DNA of 64,000 bases from Hippophae tibetana. Its lineage: Eukaryota > Streptophyta > Magnoliopsida > Rosales > Elaeagnaceae. A program made the translations under genes and the position numbers. The notes below the pieces were generated by a model. It was not told the origin of the DNA. It was given only the letters and a program-made list of their open reading frames with translations, and made no database searches. This document shows, in pieces, positions 32,701 through 45,090 of this stretch. Numbering within the stretch: position 1 is the first letter of the stretch; each line of letters opens with the position of its first letter. The DNA lies in assembly GCA_037013495.1 (NCBI GenBank), contig CM072810.1:82506449-82570448 (forward strand), in the 5' to 3' direction.

Positions 32701-35700
32701 CCTTTTTCAAGGGTCATAATTTTCACCAAGAATCATGACCTTTTACAAAGAGTCGCAATTTTCCATCAAAAGTTATGACCTTTCACCAACAATCATGAAT
32801 TTTCACCACCAAAAATTACAACTTTTCATTAAGAGTCACAAGTGTTCACTAAGGGTCTCAACATTATCAAGTTATGACATTTTACCAAGGGTCATAAGGG
32901 TCATGATTCTATGTCATTAATTTTAATGATCTTTTACTAATGATCACGACTTCACCTGCGGTTATGACTATTTACCACATGCATGTATATTATGCACCAA
33001 TTATAATATACCATTTACTTTTATGTTTTAATCAACTTTCATGCTACTTGATCCATGCATAGAATTATATATTCATGCATTATCTTAATTTCAACATGCA
33101 TGCTCTTGTAATGATATTAAATTTGAAAGATTTCATGGAGACTTTTAATTATGCTTCACAAATAAAATAGAATTTAAAATTTAGAAATCATGAAACAATA
33201 AGAAAATCACTTGGCACAAATAGCGTTTTAAGATCGTGTGGGAAAAATGTTTAAATTTGTTGTTGATTTTTGACCTCTATAATCTTCAATAATAATATTG
33301 TAAAATCATATTAAATAATATAGTTTTTGTTTTGGTCTGTGTTCTTAAGACGCTATTTGTCTCCCACCATTTCGGTGATGTACTAAGGTTTAGCAAATAT
33401 GCCTCTTAGATACAATGAAGCCTCTTGTTGTCTGTGGTGTACATTCATGAAAACAATAAAAGAACACCTTGGACTTTGAGAAGAATTTAAGATAATTAAT
33501 GTTTTAAATCTATAGTATTTAGAACCCTAACTTTATTTGTCTATAAATGGTGGTGGGTTAGAGAACATTCATTGTTTTTTCCTCAATTTTGCATTGTTTT
33601 TCTATACAGATTGTCTAAGTGAATGAACTATTTATAAAATGATATGCACTTATTCAATTTGGGTTACAACTCTTTGATAAGTTGTGATTTTTCCATAAAT
33701 CATGTGTCTTTGGAATCAATATAATTATTCTTTGATAAGTTGTGACTTTTTCCAAAAATCATGTCTCTCTTTGGAATTAATATAATTTGTCATAAATAAT
33801 TACAACTCATCCAAAAGTTATGCTCCTTTACTAAAAAGATCACAACCTTTCAACATAAACCATAGCATTTAATTTCTAAAAGTTGCAACTTTTTAGCATA
33901 TTTTTTTACTAAAAGATATTAAACCATTGCAACTTTTTATCCAAATGCTATAACCATTTCGTTTTGAAAATGTTCCAACAGGATATGTATCTAAATATTT
34001 ACGACAACACTTGGTGTCGTAAAAAGTTGTGTATTTTTACCATGCTGGCAAAGGCTGGAATGAAAATGAGAGCATAATTGTCATGTGAATTTATTTGTCT
34101 CTCATAAGAATGTTGTGCTGCATATATTATAGAGCCATTCAATTTCCGACATGAAAAACAAACCTGACACGAACCTAAGGCTCATAGATGGGTTTGGGTT
34201 TACTGTTATTGAATTTATGTCAAAACGGGTCAACCCACTTAGATCTATTTGATAAAAAGGTTGAGGCGGGTTAACATGTGACCCACTACATTGTATGTAC
34301 GTGCATTTTATCATTTGGTCATATTTGTATGTTACAATATAACATAATTTATACAAATTAGAATTCAATATAAATGTGTTTTTTTTAACACCATTAATAG
34401 AATATATAAGAATCTTTACATATTTGGGTTGGGTTGACATGACCCAATAACTCAAGCCGTTTATTAAATGGGTTAAATAGGTCGTATCAGGTTGATTCGA
34501 CTATAAATATGTTGTTTATGGGTTTCAATAAATGACCCAATTAATAATTAGATCATGATTGGGTTTAACCTTATTATGTGAGGTTAAATTTGGGTTGACT
34601 CTATCACAACCTACTTAACATGTTTGACAACCTTAATGTATTAGCCTAAATTGCCATACATGTCTTCTTGTGTGTATCGAAAATGGAGATTTTGTGGATT
34701 AAATTCTGTATCAAAAATGGAGATTTTGTGGATTAAATTCAATTAATAAATCTTCTGGACGAAATGCCAAGATTAATATTGTAATCCATATTTTATTTTG
34801 CTAAAAACAAAGATTACTTTTTGAGGATGAATTACCGATCTTAGTCTCTTTTGCATTTTTGTAAATCTAAAGGGCCTAACTTTGATTATATGTTGTATCA
34901 TTTTTTCTTAATAAACTTATATTATAAATTATCGTTTATTATATTTTTATTATTACTTGTCTCATTTAAGTCCATGAGTGACAAATGAGATATCTCAATT
35001 AGTATCGTTTTATTATCATTTCATCTCATTAAAAGTTAAGATAAGATGATATAGGTTTTGAGAATTAATGGATTGTTTTATAAATCTCATTAACATCTTA
35101 TATCAATTTACACCTTTAAGGAAAACTATGGGTCTTCACTTAAACTATGAGATATTTTTGGTGCTTTGAGTAGAGTAACATTACGTTTATTTATCTTCAA
35201 ATGGTCGAAATGTTGAGAACTTGGTTCGGCTTTGTACAGTGATGCTCTAAATTGTTAATGAGAATTGAAGCTGGAATTTACTATATTGCAGAAAGACGTG
35301 TTCTTAATATGCTCCAATGCAATGGAATATAACTCCCCTGATACCATATATTTTAGACAGGTACCATCAAAATTTGTATATGTTTTGGCTCCGTATCTTT
35401 TCATCTATATGCATTGTTGTGACAGCTTCTGTATGTTTTTCTCAGGCACGCTCCATACAAGAGCTGGCTAAAAAGAATTTTGAAAGTTTGAGACAAGGTA
35501 GCGATGATAACGAATCAGAGCCCAAGATAGTAAGAAGAGGTAGACCTCCAACAAAAAATAAAAGACCACCAGGCAGGCCTCCCTTGGAGCACACTGCTTC
35601 AGAGTTTTCGTCAGATGCCACTCTTGCCACTGGAGGAGAAAATGCTTCTTGGTCTAATCATGATCTGAGAAAAGGTTTGGCAGATTCATCTGTACTAGGT

Positions 35701-37650
35701 TCTCAGGATGTCCACCCGAGTTGGTTGGCTGACATCAAATTTGAGAGGAACGAAGATTTTACAGGTTTGAAAAAAGACTTTCCTATCCTACTAACTCCAG
35801 TTACTTTAAATGCTGAGATTAAATGCGATGCATGTACTTTTAAAGGATCAAACAGTTCTAACTGTTTTGCATGTGTGGTCTTTAATGTCACAGGTTCCGC
35901 ATCAAGGGGTATGTCAAAGTATGGGAAAAAACAACTTATACTTGACGAGAATAGGCGCAACACTTACCTGCAACCGTACCCATCAGCTTGTGGACAAGAG
36001 CCATCTGTATTGGCTACATTTGACCAGGAAAGGAAGCAGTTAATGCCGGTATGAATTTTATTAAGTTCAACTATGTATGATTTTGACGCAGAATTGTGGG
36101 TGTTGAATTTAGTTACTTGTTTCTCAATTATATTTTATTTTTTGATGCAAAATTTTCCTGACTTAATGATGTTTCTTTTCCTATTAGAAAATATAACTCA
36201 CAAAATAGGCCCAAATTATATTAATATTCACAATCTAGTTTGAGCTATCCATACTTTACATTATGTTTCAATGGACTGTTCATGTTTTCTTTTATTTTAA
36301 ATTTCCCTAGTTACACACCAGTGTTAATTTTCTACACAGTTGTGTAAGTTCTTTTTTTCCTTGTCGTGTTACATTTGCTTCTCAGAACTTTATCAAATCT
36401 TTGTTGCGAAGTTCTCACAACTTAATCTATATCGTGAAATAGTGTAAAATTCGAACCCATTCTGGATGATTACCCAAAATATATATATAAATAGTTACAT
36501 ACATGTTTGTAGGTTCTATTATTATACAATCCTTGAATATAGTTTAGTGTTGTATGTCTTTTATTGGATCATTGACTAGTGTAACGATTAACAGAGAGAA
36601 GATCTAATCTTATATATAATTTTAGATTGTGATTTATGTGGTTTTCCCTGAATGTTTATCTGCCTCTCTGGAAGTTTATTTACTAGTAGTCTGGAAGCTT
36701 ACTAATATTATGCTCCAAGTTTTAAAAGACCAGTTGTCTTCAGTAGGGATGGTTAATTGAGTTTTGGCTTTATGAATTAGATTGGGATCCATTTTGATCA
36801 TAGTTATGCAAGAAGCGTGGCTCGATTTGCTGCAAATCTTGGATCTGTAACCTGGAAAGTTGCTTCTGTGAAGATAGAAAGGTGTCTTCCTGCTGGTGTC
36901 AAGTTTGGCCCCGGATGGGTTGGTGAGAATGATACCGTGCAACATAGGTCACAATTTATAGCTCCAGATTTTTCTGGTAAGCCATCACAGCCTCGACCTA
37001 TTTCTGCTCCTATTCTGACAAATTCATCTTATGCTTCAACAAGTGGCACTTCTGAACCAAGGGGAAATAAAACATCCGAGAAATCTGGATCCGATAACTT
37101 ACAAGATAGGCATGCTTCTGTTATTTCCCATATGACGGATGGCCAAATAAGCAAGCCTGTCCCTGTTTCTGCTACTGTCTCACCATCTCCTGAACATTTC
37201 ACAGCAAATCAAGAACTAATTGAAGGATTGAGAACCAACCCTGGGTTTAATGTGCTAAAAAGCAATCCTGTTGGACCTAAGCCTCCGTTTCGAACGCAAC
37301 AAAACCCTGCAGTTTGCCACGGCTTGAATGGATTCAATGGTGCACATAGGTTCAACTTCCCACATCAAATGGCAAGGTTTATTGGACAACCAAGACCGCC
37401 TAGTTCAAACATTCAGTCATCACCAACACTAGCCAATGATGGAGCAGCTAGTTCAACATCCGTGCTTCATCCCCAACAACAATCATGGCAAGGGTTATCA
37501 CCCCATAAGAAATCTGATTTCAGATCTTCTCCACAACAGAAGGTAGATTCAGTTCCGCCAGACCTTAATGTCAGTTTCCAGGCTTCTGGATCGCCTACTA
37601 GTTCTAGTCGGGCTGACTCAATGCAGCCAGATTTAGCATTGCAGCTATGA
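29769..37650 (+). CDS. Bromodomain and AT-hook protein, BRD7/9-like plant family (BRD1/2/13 type)
   Basis: Exons: 29769-30218, 30694-30739, 30842-30923, 31013-31058, 31149-31247, 35292-35360, 35446-36048 (probably split by an intron at 35765-35893) and 36781-37650. All junctions are GT/AG and in phase. The product is 711 aa, or 754 aa if the 129-nt intron is kept. The N-terminus is lysine-rich ('[20 protein letters not shown]') with an acidic patch. The bromodomain spans about 178-281: '[19 protein letters not shown]', '[20 protein letters not shown]', and the acetyl-lysine-contacting Asn in MEYNS (N255). Two AT-hook-like motifs follow (RRGRPP 294-299, RPPGRPP 304-310). The C-terminal half has the family block 'ENRRNTYLQ', '[14 protein letters not shown]', '[13 protein letters not shown]' and a Ser/Pro/Gln-rich tail. 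Established knowledge: Arabidopsis members of this family are subunits of BRM-type SWI/SNF remodelling complexes, so a nuclear acetyl-histone reader is expected. The start is the first ATG after the leader and matches family N-termini. Confidence 0.93.
31409..33980. mobile_element. Non-coding LTR element (LARD-like) inside the bromodomain gene intron
   Basis: Two long direct repeats of about 750 bp (31409-32164 and 33237-33980) flank a 1.07-kb interior. The outer ends are TGTTGGAG and TGTTCCAACA (TGTTGGA/TCCAACA inverted), with a near-perfect 5-bp target duplication GGATG (31404-31408) and GGATA (33981-33985). No gag or pol is visible. The interior is full of degenerate short motifs of the form 'tcatgacctttcaccaa' with varied spacing. 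The repeats differ considerably, so it is old. The orientation is not certain; a TATA-like box (tataaatgg) reads plus in both repeats. Confidence 0.75.
34130..34640. mobile_element. MITE-like block rich in GGGTTGAC/GACCC motifs
   Basis: The block contains repeated 'gggtcaacccac', 'gggttgacatgaccc', 'aatgggttaaa' and ends near 'atgtttgacaacctta'. Plant hAT-type MITEs often carry such text. I could not define terminal inverted repeats or a target duplication. Confidence 0.35.
35765..35893 (+). other. 129-nt in-frame intron (exitron-like) in the bromodomain gene
   Basis: Donor ACAG|GTTTGA and acceptor GTCACAG|GTTCC bound 129 nt, which is 43 codons with no stop. Splicing joins 'NEDFTG' to '[12 protein letters not shown]', which reads like the family sequence, so removal is probably the main form. 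If kept, it adds a peptide containing C-x2-C-x9-C-x2-C (KCDACTFKG...NCFACVV). Confidence 0.7.
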
Positions 37651-37880
37651 GAACAATATAAATTCCCCCCCAGTAATTTATGCCCTATCTGGTTAATTTA
37701 ACCATAGAAAGGTGGATTTGAGATTCAGTACCTCCAGTTAAAGGGATATATGGTCTTATGGAGCTGAGTGGTGCCACCTAACTGTATTGTAAACGAGTTG
37801 ATTCTTGTACAGATTAATGTATCTTAATTTTTAGGTAAATCAAAATGTTTGACTTTGTAGCATTCTATACCGTGATTGTC
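37651..37880 (+). other. 3' UTR of the bromodomain gene (approximate)
   Basis: Non-coding sequence after the TGA stop, with TTGTAA- and AATGTA-type plant polyadenylation elements around 37788-37825. The exact cleavage site cannot be set from sequence alone. Confidence 0.4.
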
Positions 37881-38595
37881 CAGGAATGTCCTGATTATGT
37901 ACGATGTTTATTTTAATTGGAAATCATTGGATGGTTCAAAGAAATATATACGTGCTTTAGATTTCAGTTACTTTTCGTATGTGTAGATTTTTCAACCTCA
38001 AATTTTCTTTTTCTTTCTTTTAATTCTAGTTAAGAGTGGGCGATTTCATTCATCAATGTGATCAAAGAAGCAACCAGATAGGAGATTGTTCTTTTTTTTA
38101 TTTTTTATTTTTGTTTTTATAAAGGTTTAAACAACCTGGTATGCAGCTTTGAAATGCAAATAATCAATTTTGAATGATCAAAATCTGGACTAGGTGGGCA
38201 AAAAAAATCCGATCATTTGATTTATTGGATTGAAAATTCTTAATCTGTGAAGTTCAGATTTGTCATCTACTATAGTTGATTGAATTAAATAATTATAATT
38301 TTTACATCTCTCTCTTTGAAGATTTCTACTATATTTTATTTCATATATTTTTTATTATCTAAATTTACTTATATTGTAAAGTTAGTAAAGTATTGTAATG
38401 TCATTGAATTCTCTCATGATTTAATTTTATTTGTATTCGTGTTGAGTTTTAAATTAAAATCTATTATTAAAATATAATAGATTGTGTTGTTATTATAATA
38501 TTTATATATTGATTATTGATAAAATATTTTAGTAGATGGTAAAATCAACCATAGAAATTAAGATTGTTAAAATCCAATTAATTTAATTAAATGAG
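37881..38595. other. Intergenic, AT-rich
   Basis: No gene or structured repeat seen. Confidence 0.5.
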
Positions 38596-38970
38596 TAAAT
38601 ATATATTTTTATCACCGAACTTTGAGGTTATTACAAAAATATTATTGAATTTTGATTTGTTACTTTTATACTATTAAACTTCACAAATGTTACAAAAATA
38701 TTATTTAAATTTTTTTTGTTACTTTTGTACCATTAAATTTTACAAATATAACAAAAATATTATCGACATATATGTAACTTGTTATTAATTGATTGACATC
38801 GATAGTATTTTTATTATATTTTGTAATATTTAATGGTACGAAAGTAATAAAAAAAACTTGATGATATATTTATAATAGTTGTAAAGTTTATTGATATGAA
38901 AGTAACAAATTAAGATTCGATGGTATTTTTATAATAATAGTAAAAGTTTAATAATAAAAATATATATTTA
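38596..38970. mobile_element. Foldback MITE, 375 bp
   Basis: The ends are a perfect 17-bp inverted repeat (TAAATATATATTTTTAT). Inverted similarity continues almost to the centre: the left half carries 'ttacaaaaatattat' and 'gttacttttgtaccatta', and the right half carries their complements. It is non-coding. Long foldback ends of this type suggest a Mutator-like derivation, which is inference; target duplications were not resolved. Confidence 0.75.
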
Positions 38971-41339
38971 TTTTTAATTAATTGATTTAATATGATGAAA
39001 CCAAGTAATAAAATCAGATAAAAATTATGCGATCTTATCAAATAATTAGATTAGAATGAATTTAACTAGTTAAATGGTTTCAAACACCCTTAATTTGAAC
39101 AATTCGATCTTTAAGATTTTGTATCTAACATCCGGCCACCAATCATGTTTGTTGAGTAGTTATCAAATTAATTTGTTTTCCTCAAATAAAATTTAATGGA
39201 TGAAAGTAACGTAGAATAGTTAACCTGCGGTTGTTGTTTTTTTTATTTTTTTTGGTTTGTTTGAAACCTGGTAACAAGGATCTCTTTGCTACCTACAACC
39301 AAAACACTGGCCCTTTTTCATTGCTTCTTCTCATTTAGATCTTTTCTAAGGGAACCTTTTTATATAAGAATTGGCTATCTCTTTGCGTCCAACTTTATCT
39401 TTTATTTTTTATTAGTTAATTTAGTTTAATCAAACTAATTTGTTTTCTATCTAAGTCTTACATTTACAGTGGTATACTCTCAAGTAAATTTAATTTAGTT
39501 ATATTTTTGTTTTTATTTAGATAATTTTTTATTATTCTATAAATTTAATCTTAGATATAGATTTATTAATTTATTTATTCAAGATAATAATAATAGAGTG
39601 ACAAAATACATAGAATTATCGAAGTTGATTAATATGTTTATATTCATTTAAATAATCTGGATAAAAAAGAAGTCAAGAATGTAGACAAATATTGTTATTG
39701 TTAATACCGAAATAATCTAAAAAAATACTTATGTTTTATTATGTCTATCCTTTAAATTTGATTATGTATTTGGCCTTTTAATTTGTTTTCGTTTTCAATG
39801 AATGGATGGAACTTTTTATTTTTTGACTTAGTTATTCTTTTTCCTTCTCTTTCTAATACTCTTGCCTTTACTCTTAAAGCACATTCATTTGACCTTACTC
39901 GTGGCTTTGCCCAGCACATGCATCTCTGACCTTCACGATGAAATTAGGAGGATCTCCTTGAGTAATTCTAAGTATAAAATTAGTGCTAATTTTCGTCACT
40001 GGCACTAAATTTTCAGTGGGAGATTTTGCTATGATTCTAATTTGTCTTTCTCATTTGTTCAAAAAAGTTGCATGCATGCTCGTAGACAAGTCATTTTTTA
40101 GATTATTTGTTGCTCAGATAAGTGTTCACAATTTTTTTTTCTTTTTTTCTTTTTTATATAAGTTGTAAACTTTAAATCTATTTGTACACAATCAATTATT
40201 TTAAGAATATTTTAATTTTTTTTAATCCTCCAAAAAATAATGAATATATTATATCAATTATTTTTTTAAACTAAATATAGTTTAGTTTAAACTAATCTAA
40301 TTAATAATTTGTTCTTTTTGATTTAACTACACCTAATATTGTATTAATGGATTATTCAATTTATATAAAATTAGATAAATATCAATTATGATATTCGAGA
40401 GTTCATTTCATGTTTTGATAAGATAATGTTTGTCTTAACATATTGTTATATTTTGAAAAATTATTTATATATATTTTATTTAAAACTTTTACTATTTTGA
40501 GGATATTTTTGTCATCTTTTAGGTGTATAAATATTTGGGAAATTTTTTATGACTTAAAATAGTTTGGAATTTTTTTTAATTTAAGATAGCCAGATGGATG
40601 CATACATAAATTGTATGGATTGGAATAGCCAGGCGAACCATACAACGTATATGAAATAGGCATGTTGATATATACAGAAACTCCCGAGATGAACTTAGAA
40701 TGCGTAGGGGTAAAACGCCGTTTTAAGTTTGCCATTCAGCACCCGTATCCCCCAAATACTGTCATTTTTAATATTTTTTCATCATTTTTTATTCCCTAAA
40801 TGCAAAATATTAATTTTTATGATCAATTTTTGATTCAACGTTTCATATTTAGAGTAGGATTTGGTATAAAATTTTACATATAAATTTAGCACAACAATCC
40901 CATTATTAGTGTTTACACTTAGAGTGTTATATTTATTGAAAGACATATGATCTTATAGAGATAAACTTTATTATTAGATATTTTTTTGCGTTTTTGGAAG
41001 AGGAAAATCAATTAATTCAAGAGTTTGTATATCTATTCCATCATGTGTATTTTAATCTTTAATTTTATTTTGAATTAGACCATAAAGATGTATTTAATAA
41101 TTTTATTCATGACTTTACGTTTAATTATAATTAACTAAATTTTATATGAGATTTTAGTTTTGTTATCATGATTATTTTAAATTGATATATTAATTATTAT
41201 TTCACGAAAGTTTGAGAATATTTTTAGTTTATTCTTCTTAAAAGTTATAAAACAGACATAATAAATCTAGAATGAATATGTTATTTTTAATTTTATCAAA
41301 TTATAATTTCATAAACTAATAACAATGACCAAATATACA
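38971..41339. other. Intergenic, AT-rich
   Basis: About 2.4 kb with homopolymer T and A runs and scattered simple sequence. I see no coding gene, RNA gene or bounded repeat. Confidence 0.5.
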
Positions 41340-42046
41340 ATCTTGTGTAAACAATAAAGTATGAAAATTAAAATATCACATGAGATTTGTAGGTAGAAAT
41401 AATTTACGTCACAACTACGTTTTAAGAAAAAATCATTAATTTATAAGATCATTTAACTTTTTACTATAAAAATCAAATATTCAAATACATTACTCATCCT
41501 ATAATGCACCATGTACTTAACTTATGAACTCATATTCTATAGAATAGATTTATCGATGAATAATACTAGATTTAAAACATATATCAAATTAATTAAATCA
41601 ATTAAAAAATTATATAACAAACACATTAAGAAAGTTCAATAAAAAAATTTAAAATTTAATAATTAAATCATATAATCATGATCAAATATAAAATTATTTG
41701 ATCCAAATATGTAAGAATTTCATCTAGAAGAAACTATATGAATATAAAAATATAAAATGTATTGAATAACAATAAGAAAATATAAAGAATGAAATATGAC
41801 CATACATTAATCTCCAAGCCTTGTAGCTCTCTGCAAAATCTCACAAAATAATATGGACAAATATGGTATGATGATATAATCATGAAGTAATTTTAGTCCC
41901 ATTGAATGATCACAAAACTAATTCCACCATTCTATGCAAATTCCAATATGCTCTAGCTTTATTAATCACATTTATATAACTTCCAGTTGCCATTATCGCT
42001 GGAGATGAGGTTTATGGTTTTTTCACATTACCTCTTCCTTCAATAG

Positions 42047-42047
<1 letters not shown>

Positions 42048-42097
<50 letters not shown>
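42048..42097. repeat. (TA)n microsatellite
   Basis: About 50 bp of uninterrupted TA dinucleotides. Confidence 0.95.
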
Positions 42098-42099
<2 letters not shown>

Positions 42100-42205
42100 T
42101 AATGGTAAATTATTTAAAATCTAGAGTAAAATTGATAAAAATAAGAGGTTATTAATTAAAAAACATATTTTAAACAAGAAAAATAACATTGAGTTATCAA
42201 TAATT

Positions 42206-42658
42206 AAGAGTGAGTAAATAATGTGATCAACTCATTTAAATAGAGAAATTTGATCCATTAAATTTGGATCTGATTGTTGGATTTAATTGAATTTGATTAA
42301 TAAATTTTATAGTTGGATTGGATTTAGATTGAATATTATATAACCCGTTTGCATTCGGATCGAAAAAGATTAACATATTTATCCAATGTGTTCGATCCGA
42401 ACCAAATTACTATTAATATTTGTTACAAGAATATCAATTTAAAATTTTAATTTGTATATATCATGTTTTATATATTACAATAATTCATAAATAAATTTCA
42501 ATATCAATTTAATCTTATTTGATCCGAAAAAAATATGATCTGTATGGATTGATTATATCATCATACCATATTTGGATTGAAAATTTTCAAATCCATTCTG
42601 ATCAAATCAGATTCAAATTGACCAAAAATAGGCATTTTCGATCCGCTGCTCATTCCTA
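42206..42658. mobile_element. Possible hAT-like MITE
   Basis: A 450-bp AT-rich block with many 'gatccgaa', 'ttggatt' and 'aaatcc' motifs. Its ends are weakly inverted (aagagtgag... and ...ctcattccta). Such 'GGATC/GGATTTGGAT' MITEs are common in plants. The inverted ends match at only about two thirds of positions. Confidence 0.4.
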
Positions 42659-42690
42659 TCAATAATATCCTTTATTGGTCAATAAATAAT

Positions 42691-42823
42691 AAATCTTAAA
42701 CTCTAAACCCTGAATCATAAATCATGAACCTTAAACCTTAAATCCTAAATCTTAAATCTTAAATCCTAAATCTTAAATCTTAAATCTTAAACCTTGAACT
42801 CTAAATCCTAAACCATAAACTGA
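42691..42823. repeat. Degenerate telomere-like 7-bp array
   Basis: About 19 tandem heptamers with consensus AAATCTT/AAACCCT, including aaaccct, aaacctt, aaatcct and aaatctt in strict 7-bp register. The plant telomere repeat is (AAACCCT)n, so this is either a decayed interstitial telomeric tract or an independently arisen heptamer array. Confidence 0.8.
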
Positions 42824-43320
42824 TTAGGTTTAAAATTATTTTAATCTTTGTAATATATATATTTAAATTGTGAATTTTAATTATTAAATATGTTATTTTT
42901 ATTTTTATATGTTTTAGTGTTTTGCGTAAATACTAACTATATTAGATCTATTACTTAGTGATAACTTAATGATATTAGAGTTAATTTCATGACTTAATTA
43001 CCCATTGCCCTTTAAAATCCTTAATAAAGTAAAAATTTCTTTTTAAGATACAATTTAAAAACATTGAAGTACATTACAAAAAAATGCTCAAATTTAAATA
43101 AATATTCTAAAAAACAAAAACAAAAATCTTGTGCTAGCAAATATATGAGTGCAATATTAAGTATGATAGTTATAAAAAAATATAACTGAATTACGACTAT
43201 TCAAAACTCGAGTGTTTCTTTAGCTTTGCTTGATAGACTTGATAACGAACCTAGAAACATATTTACATGTAAATGTTTTATCCACGAAAATAACCAATAC
43301 TCTTAGATTTTACAGTTCTT

Positions 43321-44477
43321 GATATCTTTGACGTAGAATATTGATGGATCAAATATCTATTTAAGATAAAAATGATTATTTTTTAATTTAGATTTTAGAA
43401 AAAATCAATTATGTTTAATTATCCTTTCTCAAACAAGAATATAAATTAATTACATGATCATTGTTTTAGTTTAAATAATTTTTGATTTTCTGGTACTTAT
43501 TTTAGTTAATTAATTAATTTTATTTATTAAAAGAAATTAATTAATTAATTGTAAGTAAAAAATTATCATGATAATTAAGATTTTATAGTTTTAATGAATA
43601 AATTAATAATATCAACTTATGAATAATTTTTAAATTAACTTAAATATTACAAAGTATGATTTGTTAGTTACCTAAAATTTTCATTAGTTGCTACTCATGT
43701 TTTCTTTAACTTAGTTTTATATTTATTTTATTTTAGAATGTTTATGTTTATATATATATTATTAGTTTATTATTTTTAATAAATACATAAAGAATTTAAA
43801 ACTATTGTAATTTTTTGAGATATCAAAATCGAGATAAACTTATCTCATGACTATTAATGATATGAACTAAGAGCATTTATAATTTGCATTATCAGGTTTA
43901 TATTGAGGTAATATTGGGATTAGTAAGATTGATAATTAATTAAAAAATTAATTAGTTTATTGAGTTTTATTTAAGTCTTAAATCATAATTCCATCTATCT
44001 TTATATATTTTTTATAAGTAATAAACGATGTTACTTTTCAAGATAAATAAATCATTAATTTAAAATTAATTAATTAATGATAAAATGCATGTTTATTAAT
44101 ATGGCATTTTATGAGTTACCTAATAAATATCGAATAAAGATAAAATAGTAATTGGAGTAATCATTTGTTTAATTTATTAAATTTAATATATGCTATTTGA
44201 ATAATTATTGAATTATTAACAAAATATTATTGAATTAATTTATAATAATAAAATACAATCAAGTTAATATGATTGGTATTTTGAAATTTTTCGGAAAAGC
44301 AAGAATATTTTAATAATTATTAAATTAATTTGATATTAGATTGAAATTGAAATTTAAACTAAATTAAGCATAATTTAATAAAATTTGATAAAATTGAACA
44401 CTCTTAAATAATTTCTTTTAGGATATCAAGAGAAATTTAGCATAATTTATGTTGAAAGTAATTTGGTATATCCTATA
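43321..44477. other. Intergenic, AT-rich
   Basis: No gene found. It holds a short inverted repeat of ttaattaattaa near 43505-43550. Confidence 0.5.
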
Positions 44478-45090
44478 TGTTAGTTAAAGATTAGTCTTAG
44501 TCTGCAAGTAACCTAATTGGTAACCCAATAATTGTTTAATTATCATCAAAATATTAACGCAATATAATTATCGTAAGAAAGATAAAGATTCAATAATTTT
44601 CCTTTAATTATCTTAAAGAGATAATTATTCAAAGATTATCATTTAATTATCTTAAAGAGATAATGGTCCAAAGATTGTCCTTTAATTATCTTAAAGAATA
44701 ATTGAGCATATAATTAAGGAAATAAATTTAAAGCATATAACTACCTAAAATAGATAAGTGCCTATAAAGTTATAACAACTCAATCCTAACTGAGAGAGAG
44801 AGATATCTATCAAGTTTATTCTTCTACTGTATATATACATAACATAATATTATATCTTATATCTTATATAATATTGAAATCACTAAATTTTATAATAAGA
44901 AATCACAACTAATCACTTTTTTTCTTCGTATAATTACTAGAGTAAGACGAGATCTCATATACCATTCATCTTATAGTTATTGACTTAAGGTTTATAAGGT
45001 TGAAGAACACCCCACATAAAATGACCTAAAGTCCTAACAGTTTGTTCACCTAGTAGATTCTATGAATAACAATCCTATCTAGTGTCAACA
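44478..45090 (+). repeat. Putative 5' LTR of a Gypsy fragment
   Basis: The right end, ...GTGTCAACA at 45090, is followed by a tRNA-Met-like site (TTGGTATCAATATC) and then gag-like sequence, so this looks like an LTR end. A TATA-like tatatata and a GA-run leader lie near 44800-44840. The left end is a guess based on TGTTAG at 44478; no second copy is in the window. Confidence 0.4.
44601..44705. repeat. Three tandem copies of a 39-bp unit with internal dyad
   Basis: Each unit contains AATTATCTTAAAGAGATAAT, a short hairpin, followed by 'tccaaagatt'-type spacer. The starts are about 44601, 44640 and 44679; the third copy is incomplete. Confidence 0.8.

Larger units (their letters stand above)
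31248..35291 (+). other. 4,044-nt intron of the bromodomain gene with LTR insertion
   Basis: This intron splits the bromodomain coding between helix-encoding exons 5 and 6 (donor GAG|GTTTGT, acceptor ATTGCAG). Most of its length is the LTR element at 31409-33980 and a MITE-like block near 34130-34640. The remaining sequence is ordinary AT-rich intron. Confidence 0.8.
41340..43320 (-). repeat. Dispersed repeat, copy 1, interrupted
   Basis: Two blocks, about 41340-41720 and 43170-43320, match blocks of 62740-63260 and 63840-63990 in the same order and orientation (for example 'aaatttaataattaaatca' with 'taatcatgatc', and 'cttgataacgaacctagaaac' against 'cttgataacaggcctaaaaac'). The DNA between the blocks here contains a MITE, a (TA)n tract and a 7-bp array not found in the other copy. 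The family may be a Copia LTR read on the minus strand. Confidence 0.55.

Noticed and set aside
34102-34455. 117-codon minus-strand frame in the bromodomain intron
   Set aside because: It overlaps the MITE-like GGGTTGAC block and lacks protein-like composition.
35317-36054. 245-codon frame beginning inside exon 6 as an independent gene
   Set aside because: It reads through the intron between exons 6 and 7; the exon 7 part belongs to the bromodomain protein.
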